Assembly: GCA_019055375.1 (NCBI GenBank)
Contig: JAHQIW010007225.1
Span: forward strand, 62,001 to 126,000
DNA length: 64,000 nt
Origin: Parelaphostrongylus tenuis
Taxonomy: Eukaryota; Nematoda; Chromadorea; Rhabditida; Metastrongylidae
Direction: 5' to 3'
Both the position numbers and the translations under genes were made by a program. Below are positions 56,835 to 64,000 of the stretch, in pieces; within the stretch, counting starts at the first letter, position 1; every line of letters begins with the position of its first letter. The notes under the pieces were generated by a model. That model did no database searches and was not told the origin of the DNA. It saw only the letters and a program-made list of their open reading frames with translations.

Positions 56835-57187
56835 GATATAGTCAGAAAGAATTTTTCAAGCCTTTTCTAGATTGATACGTTAGTGGCTTACGTACGTTTC
56901 GGCAGTCTCGCTCGCCTCACCAGAGCTACACGCCCGGCATGTCCACCTACTGGTAAAAGGGACGGGAAAGCGTTGTTAACATGAAGCAACTTGGAATTGC
57001 GGTCTTCACGATTTTACCATTCTATTCCAGCGATGACATACGGGTGTTATTCAGACCTGCACTTTACATTCAACTGATTTAAAAACCTTGTTATAAACAT
57101 ACGTCGTTAAGCGTCATACATAAACCTTGTTTTACGTAAGCCACTGACCTACCAACCTTGAACAAAAATTCTCTCTGACTGTATTGA
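56835..57187. mobile_element. inverted element with ribozyme in left arm (family 4)
   Basis: Left arm GTCAGAAAGAATTTTTCAAG, then TGATACGTTAGTGGCTTACG. The inverted right arm (57133-57187) has TTACGTAAGCCACTGACCTA, then AAAAATTCTCTCTGAC. The arms match over about 55-65 bp. The right arm lacks the ribozyme core. Confidence 0.62.
56885..56927 (-). ncRNA. hammerhead motif (family 4)
   Basis: Stem I is GCT/AGC, stem II GGC/GCC and GAAAC is intact. Stem III is the perfect zero-loop palindrome ACGTACGT, followed by A to give a GTA triplet. The core reads CTGGTGA, an A to G change at the fourth base, so activity is doubtful. Confidence 0.58.
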
Positions 57188-57672
57188 ATGTTTATAATAA
57201 GATTTTATGAACCACTTGAATGTAAGTATAAGCTTCATCAGAACATCGCAGCTCAAAGGACTACTACTTCTGTGTGCTATCGTCATGAAGTTTACTAAGA
57301 ACAATTTCGAGCAATATTAAAGTTTTTCATGAGTTTAAGAAGAAAATAAAATTTGTGGGAATCTATGCCTATAGGGACTTGGTTTCAGATATCTCAGTGC
57401 CTTCAGTTTTAGCGAAAGTTTGGCTTAAAGTCTGCGAAAGTTCATGGAAGATATCAAGAAGCGCTGAGCCTTCGAGTTCATTGAGCTGTTAAGGTTACAA
57501 CATACAGTCGATCCACCGATCATCAAATAGGTAATTAAAATGCCTATAAGCTCTAGATGAAGTCTTTTTGAGACCTGTCGATGTGTTCAACTGCCTTCTT
57601 TCATCCTTTAGACTCGTAGTTTACTATTATGCTACTAACTCGAAGGGATGAAAGGCTTGATTTATTCCTGAT
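57188..57672. other. no gene or repeat recognised
   Basis: No coding or repeat landmark between the family 4 element and the SINE. Confidence 0.5.
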
Positions 57673-57683
57673 ATTACGTCGAA

Positions 57684-57987
57684 GGAGCGCATGTGGGGCA
57701 GTGATTAGAGGTGCTCTGCGTCGCACACGAGGTCAGTGGTTCGATCTCGCGCTCATGGCTCACCAAGCCATCCATCCCACCGGGGTCGGTAAATTGGAAC
57801 CAGATTGGTCTCAGACTTGTCTGGGAGGATAAGCAGCACTGACTCGGTTCAGCGAGAGGCCACCGCGAGTCATTGTAAAGGCCAGATATGCATTCAGTCA
57901 CCTCAAACGAAGTTAAAAATTGAAGTCGAATGCATGGCGCATCCCTCAGGGATTGATCAACACCGAGAGCTTTATCCTTTATCCTTT
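57684..57987 (+). mobile_element. SINE-1, full length, with 11-bp target-site duplication
   Basis: This is the reference copy. The perfect direct repeat ATTACGTCGAA at 57673-57683 and 57988-57998 fixes a 304-bp element. The head has D-arm/box A-like GTGGGGCAGTGATTAGAGGT and box B-like GGTTCGATCTC. The body includes CTCATGGCTCACCAAGCC, GTCTGGGAGGATAAGCAGCA, CCTCAAACGAAGTTAAAAAT and GGCGCATCCCTCAGGGAT. The tail is TTTATCCTTTATCC. The tRNA head, short tandem tail and duplication together define a tRNA-derived SINE mobilised by a LINE with a non-poly(A) tail. Frames on both strands here are spurious. Confidence 0.93.
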
Positions 57988-57998
57988 ATTACGTCGAA

Positions 57999-59109
57999 TG
58001 AATGACTACGTGTGTTTTGTAAAGCATCTTCAATCACTGTGCTGCAAATGCCTCTTTACCTTTTTGAACAATTCATTCTTTGGGAAAATTTATTTGTTAC
58101 CATTGCTTGTGCTTGGTAGTCTTTATTTCGAGTTTTTATATTCATGGATGAAAAATTTGGAAGTGTTTTGGAAATATTTCATTGAAGGCGCTGTGTTCGA
58201 TTCGTGGACTCTACGACTACCATAGAAACCTATTCACACTAAAGTAACTTTTTTGGTACGGGAGACATTTCTTTACACTTACAAGAAAAAACGGAACTTT
58301 ATCATCATATCCATTCAATCTGATCCATACTTGTATCACTTATTCGTGTATTCGTATTGTAGCTTGCAATCATATGAAAACAGCTGGCTTCCAAAAACTT
58401 CATTTTTCTCGTTGAACATTAGTCAGAAATAGACTCACTATTTTTTAGCACTATGAGAATTAATATGATTTCCATTGAATCTATTGACAGCCACTTTTTT
58501 AATGTTTATCACCACTTCGTTCCTATTGATGATGATCATGTATCTGTCAAATCGTCTACTTTAGAAACTGTGATTGATTTTTATTACTATTCTAACACAA
58601 AAGTAGTGCACTGTCAAGAAATCTTCTCTTGATTACCAATATGAGGCCATTGCTTTCATTTTGCACCATCACTTCATTCGCAAGATTCCTAATAAACTCA
58701 TACTTCTGAAAAGTCACAGAGTGGTTTTGCTTGAAATTGCAACCTCTGATAAGTCAGTGGCTCGCCACTATGGCATTTTATTTTATGAACTGAACTGTCA
58801 TCAAAATAGGTTTCTTACGTTGTCCACTGTCTAACAACCTTCATTGCCTTTTACAAAGCTGAAGTCATAAATTGTGGCTCATTGAGCAATTTCTTAAAGA
58901 CCTTTGAGCCCACTTCAAACATTTTTCCCAAGTCGTAAATGGAAGAATAGGATGACGATTTTTCCAAAGTAATAGGTTATGTAAAAAGAACTTGTGCCGT
59001 TATGGTTTTTAATTATGAATTTTGCAATGAATTGCATGATTTTCACATAGATGAATTGAGCATTATCTTGCGAACATTTTGGTATACAACTTGCCTATAT
59101 TTGTTTCAA
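57999..59109. other. no gene or repeat recognised
   Basis: A+T-rich. The 101-codon frame 57920-58225 starts in the SINE tail and continues as a hydrophobic stretch without a known domain. Confidence 0.5.
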
Positions 59110-59340
59110 AAAGGAGCTGTCATGGGAACAAATCGTTTGCTACTCATGCACGAATGGGTGTAAAGGGAAATGCTAATGAAGCAGCGCGCAAGATCAGTGG
59201 AATTTAGGGCGATGATACGATTGTAGAAGGGACAGCTAGAAAGTTGTTCGAAATGTTAAAACTGAAAAGAACAGTCTAGAGATCAGTCGCGTTCGGCCGT
59301 CCACAGGAAGTTGATCGTCAAGCTGTCCTTTTGAATGATT
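59110..59340 (+). pseudogene. mariner-family transposase, N-terminal fragment (fifth lineage)
   Basis: The translation NANEAARKISGI, GDDTIVEGTARKLFEMLK, then FGRPQEVDRQAVL follows the DNA-binding region of mariner transposases (TA.EA...I...YG...VS..TA..WF..FR...... .GRP.EVD...L) with one internal stop and a missing residue. It ends just where the second helix-turn-helix should continue. No catalytic region follows. Downstream sequence is instead the interior of the TIR family. Confidence 0.7.
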
Positions 59341-59735
59341 ACTAATAATCTAAAGAAAGAGCACTGTCCAGAGGTGTAAAAGACAAACTTCTTCTCTATC
59401 GTACGGCGCTATCAAGAGAGTTTTTTGAAAAGCAAACACCTTTATGAGTTCTTCGAGACTTGTGCTATCGAAAGTGCTAGCAGTCTAAAGAATTTGTTCC
59501 ACCACTGTCCTGCGGAATATAGGCGAGATAGGAAAAGAAGCTCATGGTCGAATGAATTATGATTTTATTTTGAATGTTACAGCGCTATAATAAGGCCTTT
59601 TGAAAGCCCACCCACGTAACGCTTTAGCCAGAGATTTAAGCTTCCGAATGATTGTTAAGAATCCTATGAAAATTTCCTGTCCAGCAATAAGATCGAATAT
59701 TCAGTTGTCTTCGGATAACCGAAAAGAACCACAAT
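59341..59735. repeat. 3' half of a TTTCGCTGGACA-family TIR element
   Basis: ACTAATAATCTAAAGAAAGA and following match 5570-5830. CCACGTAACGCTTTAGCCAG, GAATGATTGTTAAGAATC and GAAAATTTCCTGTCCAGC match the right end at 7565-7660. The left TIR is not found. Confidence 0.55.
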
Positions 59736-59803
59736 CTGATGATTTGGTAACATGATGACATGTTTTGAGCCTTTCATAAGGTCTGGTGCAGCAGTTCTAC
59801 ATT

Positions 59804-59847
59804 ACTAGACAGCTGCTTTTTCGCCTTTGCAGGCTCAAATCAGCACG
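59804..59847 (-). ncRNA. hammerhead motif (family 3), core with 2-base insertion
   Basis: Stem II is GCCT/AGGC on a GCAA tetraloop, GAAA is intact and the triplet is GTC. TAGT is kept as the stem I 3' strand. The core reads CTGATTTGA, a two-base insertion in CTGATGA, and the stem I 5' strand has changed. Confidence 0.5.
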
Positions 59848-60169
59848 ATGCCGTTCGGTTCTATCTATCTCTTGCAAGGAGATTTATCCCTACTTGTAAA
59901 GAAATTGACGTTGAATTATGAGATCACCGCATGTCGAGTGACGAAATCTTATGACATTGCAGTGTGTATTCTCCTTGAGCAAGGTCTATATAATCAGTCG
60001 ATAGGGAACGTATTGCTTATTCTAGCAGCCACAAACGCGTGACTGTGGTCGCTGCATTGTTGCGGGGTTTTGTCAGTTGGCACACTATGATCTAATAACT
60101 TGGGGCCACTTCTTCTTCGAGTAGGAATATATCCTCCCACAAAGGATGGGCTGATCCGAAGGGCACAAT

Positions 60170-60211
60170 GTTACTGATGAGCTTGCAAAAGCGAAAGAGC
60201 AGCTGTTTAGT
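60170..60211 (+). ncRNA. hammerhead ribozyme motif (family 3)
   Basis: CTGATGA (60174-60180) is followed by stem II GCTT/AAGC on a GCAA tetraloop and then GAAA (60193-60196), a textbook core. Stem I is GTTA/TAGT with two G-T pairs. Stem III has one mismatch and a CAG loop, and GTT is the triplet. It is the inverted partner of 59804. Confidence 0.72.
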
Positions 60212-60290
60212 ATTGTATAAATACGTTCAAGACCTCATGAAAGTTTCAAAACATGTTATCGTGTTATCAGACTATGAGAGGTGAAGAGTT

Positions 60291-60672
60291 TGATTGTGCT
60301 TCAAGAAAGAAATAAAGAAACTTCCAACCATTAGTATTCATTTGTATCACCTGCCTTTAGTGAACACAGCTTGAAAGTACATCTCCTACTACCGAACATC
60401 TCAGATAAAGGTCTGTGTGGTGGTCACTGTAGCAAGTAGCTTGAGTAAGTGTAGGAAGAGCGCGTTCATCATTGCGGAAAATATGGTAGTTCCCCTATTA
60501 GCACCTATATGCGAAAAAAAAAGTATTTTCCAGTTTCATTTAACATTTATTAATCATTCGATAGCTTGAATCTAGAGAGTTTGGAAGGTGTAATTTGTTT
60601 TTTTGAAAGGTCTCTATATTACGCTTCAACAGTAAAAACAAAGTTTTATTTCATATCCAAAAATTTTTTGAA
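60291..60672. other. no gene or repeat recognised
   Basis: A+T-rich spacer between two inverted ribozyme elements. Confidence 0.5.
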
Positions 60673-60796
60673 GCAAAGCTTTTCATATTATACCTTAATT
60701 TCGAGTGCTTTGTTAGGACCACACTCAAATTTCAATAGATCCTTTCATTATTATATGAGTTAACTTGTCATGTGGTCTGGTAAGGGCTCTTGTACA

Positions 60797-60839
60797 GCCC
60801 GATAAACGTGTTTCGTCCTTACAGACTCGTCAGTCGAGC
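60797..60839 (-). ncRNA. hammerhead ribozyme motif (family 1)
   Basis: Stem I is GCTCGA (60834-60839) with TCGGGC (60797-60802), six pairs. The core CTGACGA is intact, stem II is GTC/GAC around TGTAAG, and GAAAC (60810-60814) is intact. Stem III (CAC against GTT) has one mismatch in the CACGTG consensus, and TTA is the triplet. Core positions conform. Confidence 0.73.
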
Positions 60840-61283
60840 AGAACCCGTCGTGTTTCGGTCTTTCTTTTTATAGTCAGTTTTCTCGAGAGCTCAGCTCTCC
60901 CTATAGAGAGTTATCAAAGACGAACGTTTCACACTCTATATCAAGTGAGATATTCACCTAACACAAAATGTTACGCACTTGATTGCTCTTTGGCTGGTAC
61001 TTTTATCATATTACACCTTATTTTGAGTGCTTTATCGAGGACCAAGCTCAAATTTCAATAGATTCTTCCATTATTATTTGAGCCAACTTAACAAAGCACT
61101 CGAAATAATGGTAAAATATGATTGAAAATACCAGCCTAAGAGCAATAGAGTGCGCAACACTCTGTGTTAGGTGAATGTTTCACTTGACATAGAATGTAAA
61201 ACGTTTGTCTTCGATAGCTCTCTATAAGGAAAGCTGGGCTTTTGAGAGAACTGACTATTAAAAGATCGAAAGAGACGGGTTCT

Positions 61284-61325
61284 GCCCGCCTGACGAGTCT
61301 GTAGGACGAAACACAAATATTGGAC
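61284..61325 (+). ncRNA. hammerhead motif (family 1), stem I and III decayed
   Basis: CTGACGA (61290-61296), GTC/GAC stem II and GAAAC (61308-61312) are intact. Stem III ACGTGT has become ACAAAT and stem I has two mismatches. It is the inverted partner of 60797. Confidence 0.58.
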
Positions 61326-61364
61326 TGTACAAGAGCCCTCACCACACCACATGCAAAGCTTTTC

Positions 61365-61950
61365 TTCATGAAAGTTACTCGATAGCACAAAGTTAGACAA
61401 ATTTAACAATGTTTTTTTGGTTTTCCAAAATAACTTCATTGCTTTGTAACACTGAAATTAAAGATTCCATTCCACATGTGTGGAGCGCATACCTTGCCAC
61501 AGGTATGTGGATGGATTTCGCAGCATTGGCATCAAGCCATCGTCTTCCAACCCTGTCTTAGGTTAGATCTCGAAAATTCTAATGATGTGTTTTGTTTTTG
61601 AAAAAAAGACTTTTACCGAGGTTGTAGCAACAAGATTAGAATTGTGTTGCACATTTGAGTACTTTTCGCTGGACACGGCTGTTCTCTCATTCGTTCATAT
61701 GCATTCGATAATGCAAATCTTAGCTCGATAATGCAAATCTTAGCAATTCAAATAATAGATTGGTTCTTGAATTAGGTTTCTTAGTGTATTGTTACAGCCG
61801 AAAGAACATTGCGCTTTGCACTCGGGCGCGCACCGCACGCCACGTGCAAATTTTGGCCGTACTATCAACACCGGCACCGACGTGCGAAATTAAATATTCT
61901 TTTATCTGTAACAACGCACTAAAACGTCTTACTTATTAAAAACCGAGCAC
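61365..61950. other. no gene recognised; one solo TIR-like end
   Basis: TTTTCGCTGGACACGGCTG near 61666 is a single TIR-family end. A 20-bp direct duplication (GATAATGCAAATCTTAGC type) lies at about 61707-61744. Confidence 0.45.
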
Positions 61951-61966
61951 ATCATTGAGATCATTG

Positions 61967-62257
61967 CGCTTGCGGCACATCAGTTAGAGGTGCTCTGAGT
62001 AGCACACGAAGTCGATAATTCGACCTCGCGCTCATGGCTCACCAAGCCATCCATCCCTTCGAGCTAGGTAAATTGGCACCAGACTTGTCTGGGAGGATAA
62101 ACAGTACTGATTCGGTACAACGGGAGGCCATCGCGAGTCATTGTAAGGACCAGATATGCATTTGATCACCTCAAACGAAGTTGAAAATTGAAGACGAATG
62201 CATGGTGCATTTCTCACGGATTGATCAAGACCGAGAGCTTTACCCTCTTTTACCTTA
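61967..62257 (+). mobile_element. SINE-1, full length, with 16-bp imperfect target-site duplication
   Basis: The direct repeat ATCATTGAGATCATTG (61951-61966) versus ATCATTGAAATCGTTG (62258-62273) differs at two positions and brackets the element. The D-arm-like CACATCAGTTAGAGGTGC, a mutated box B and the full body are present. The tail is TTTACCCTCTTTTACC, a decayed TTTATCC array. It is older than the copy at 57684, judging by substitutions in both the body and the duplication. Confidence 0.85.
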
Positions 62258-62273
62258 ATCATTGAAATCGTTG

Positions 62274-63534
62274 TAATCGGTGCTATCGAATGGTTGGTGA
62301 AACTGTGAATGGAAAGCTCTGCCCAGCGGAAGATGCTTTAGTGTGAAATTATTTTTACTTTCACAAAATTATATAAGAATTATTTGAAAAATAAAATACC
62401 CCGTTCAAGTTCTCAGAATTTAAGCTGTCAAGGAATAATCAAAACATCAGAGAAGGAAAAAAATGCGTTTTTTATTGAACATGGGTGCGGGATCGAGAAA
62501 AAATATCGAGATTACTTCTTTGAAGATACATATTTCTGACCAATAGTTTGCATAATGCCAATGTTCCAAGCTTTTCACTCAAACGCGATTGTCCCTCCAC
62601 GCTCAGAATTCCGTCCACTATCCATAGGTTCTCAGTATTTTCTTACAAACATCACTCTATAGAATTTGAAATAAAGGAATGACTGCTATAAACTTAGCTA
62701 TAGTGAAGATTATTGATGAACTGGTATCGCGTACACATGCGTCACCAATTCTGATAAGTTACTCGTTGTTTCCTATTTTCTACATACTATAACGATTCTT
62801 GGGTCTTATAGAATGCTAGCGATGATAAAAAATTGAGATTTATATTGCAATATCCTCTGTACAATTCAATACAATTGTTTGATTGCATAATAAACGAGCG
62901 CTTTCCTTCATACACGACATATATATCTGAAACTGAAAGCATATAAGCAAGTCGAGAAAACCGTGCACTATCAAAATAATACTAGGATTCCCAAATTTTT
63001 GCAACGTGTAGAATTAACCCCTGTTAAACGACAAAAATCGCGAAATTCTCCGTGCGGGCATCGATTTCTAGGAAACTCCCTTATGGGATAACAAGCGAAT
63101 TTGGTCCCAAGACAGCTTTGTCACGAGTACATATAGGCAAGCTGTATACCAAAATGTTTGAAATAAAATGTGCAATTGAACGACATCAGAACCATGCAGT
63201 TTTACTGCAAAATCAACTTAGAAAAAATTCAAAACAGCGAGAACTTTTCAAACAACCTATTAGTTCACAGCGAACCCTATTAATGGTCACTGAATCAGTC
63301 CTGAATTCAAAGCGTCATTCAGCCACACTGTGATTGGTTACTCGCCAGTCTCTCAAAAGACATAAAGATTTATGTCATTTCTATCATGGTTTTCTGTGTT
63401 TGCTTTGATTCATTCCAAATTCAATACGGTTTCATGGGCAGTACGTGACTATAAGTGCAGTGGATTACACACATGGCAGTTGATTCGAATTTATGTCCGA
63501 TTTGTCTAACGTTTTATCACTCCAAAGTGATAAA
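62274..63534. other. no gene recognised; one solo TIR-like end
   Basis: Minus-strand TTCCGCTGGGCAGAGCTTTC near 62310-62335 is a TIR-family end. The 93-codon plus frame 63052-63333 is lysine- and glutamine-rich with no known domain. Confidence 0.45.
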
Positions 63535-63725
63535 ATCGTAAGCAGATTTGTCTAGAAGGACAGCGCCACGGATTTGTCACATCACTGAGCTAACTCATTT
63601 CGTTGTTCAGACCTTATATGTATTCAATCATTTTTATTAAAGTTAACGGAGTTAAATACAAGGCACATCCTTCAATGATTGACCAAGGCCAGACACCTTT
63701 ACGGTTTACTCTTTATGGTTTTCAT
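63535..63725 (+). repeat. SINE-1 3' part, diverged
   Basis: GCAGATTTGTCTAGAAGGACAGC, then GACCTTATATGTATTCAATC, GGCACATCCTTCAATGATTGAC, CAAGGCCAGACACCTTTA and TTTACTCTTTA follow the second half of SINE-1 in order. The tRNA head is missing. Confidence 0.6.
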
Positions 63726-64000
63726 ATCAGTCCGTGCACTCGTTTTTTTCCCAACTACTTATTGATTGGTCGTTCAACATTTTCTGAAATTAGGCTGATT
63801 TCCGTCGTCATATTTTCGTTCGACAATCTCTAGAACTTTTTGACGTTTTCGTTTATCAAATTACGCCTCAGATTTTCATGCCAAATTTTTCTTCTCTGCC
63901 ATGCTCACATTTGAAGTGTTCTCTGATTCAATCGAGAACTTCTTACGTCCATTTGTTCTAGAGATACTGGCAAAAATTTCCTTCAACTTCCACCTGCGGA
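63726..64000. other. no gene recognised to window end
   Basis: Pyrimidine-rich, A+T-rich sequence with no landmark. Confidence 0.5.

Larger units (their letters stand above)
59741..60290. mobile_element. inverted ribozyme element (family 3), second copy
   Basis: Left arm: ATGACATGTTTTGAGCC, TTTCATAAGGTCTGG, the ribozyme (minus strand), TCACCGCATGTCGAGTGACG. A minus-oriented unit start, AAGGTCTATATAATCAGTCG, lies near 59980. A complete minus-oriented unit then ends CAAAACATGTTATCGTG. Same family as 26743-27446, with the extra partial unit in the opposite orientation. Confidence 0.72.
60685..61352. mobile_element. inverted ribozyme element (family 1) with 12-bp target-site duplication
   Basis: The perfect direct repeat GCAAAGCTTTTC at 60673-60684 and 61353-61364 brackets a 668-bp element. 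It consists of a plus unit (from TCGAGTGCTTTGTTAGGACC), the start of a second plus unit (about 61015-61085, GAGTGCTTTATCGAGGACC), and a minus unit (AAAGCACTCGAAATAATGG to CACACCACATG). Hammerhead motifs lie at 60797 (minus) and 61284 (plus). No protein is encoded. The frames 60765-61061, 61136-61390 and 61167-61439 are mirror shadows. This is the best-delimited member of the class. Confidence 0.85.

Noticed and set aside
60765..61439. Several 84-98-codon frames on both strands with similar translations
   Set aside because: They are mirror images produced by the inverted arms of the element at 60685-61352.

Overview
The window looks like gene-poor, A+T-rich nuclear DNA of a nematode, most likely a strongylid of the hookworm type. 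This is inferred from the repeats: a mariner with Hsmar1/cecropia-type terminal repeats (the class that includes the hookworm element bandit), several other mariner lineages, an RTE-like LINE 3' end, abundant tRNA-derived SINEs, and Penelope-like elements (PLEs) carrying hammerhead ribozymes. I found no convincing host protein-coding exon, functional tRNA, rRNA, CRISPR array or bacterial-type operon. The longest open frames have no recognisable domain. Every protein-like stretch I could place is decayed transposon code.

Layout. 1-5 kb: nothing recognised. 5-8.5 kb: two TIR elements with likely TA target sites, an old SINE and a 630-bp palindrome. 9.3-13.4 kb: a SINE-1 copy and a SINE-2 copy, each with a clear target-site duplication, a PLE terminal-repeat fragment, and an internally deleted mariner with both TIRs. 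14.2-18.9 kb: a LINE C-terminus, three more mariner remnants and two short tandem arrays. 19-22.3 kb: SINEs in TA microsatellite and a PLE cluster with two GIY-YIG endonuclease fragments and five hammerhead motifs. 24-27.4 kb: a SINE-2 and an inverted ribozyme element. 31-32 kb: a TIR element with near-perfect ends. 35-46 kb: mostly featureless, with old SINEs. 46.4-57.2 kb: foldback elements built on a tRNA-Gly-like SINE, and a second ribozyme cluster at 47.5-49.2 kb. 57.7-64 kb: two SINE-1 copies with target-site duplications, a mariner N-terminal fragment and two inverted ribozyme elements, one with a 12-bp target-site duplication.

The main result is about nineteen hammerhead-ribozyme-like sequences in at least six sequence families. 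Most have the core (CTGANGA, stem II, GAAA), a zero- or near-zero-loop stem III that is often a short palindrome, a GTH cleavage triplet and a complementary stem I. Twelve of them form six head-to-head pairs at the outer parts of palindromic elements, always with the minus-strand copy on the left and the plus-strand copy on the right. Hammerhead ribozymes in the terminal repeats of Penelope-like retroelements are established knowledge. The number of families side by side and the repeated inverted-dimer architecture make this window worth a closer look.

Nothing here works as an operon. The SINEs presumably used a LINE partner for mobilisation, the small TIR elements presumably used a Tc1/mariner-type transposase, and the PLEs encode their own reverse transcriptase and endonuclease, of which only endonuclease pieces remain here.
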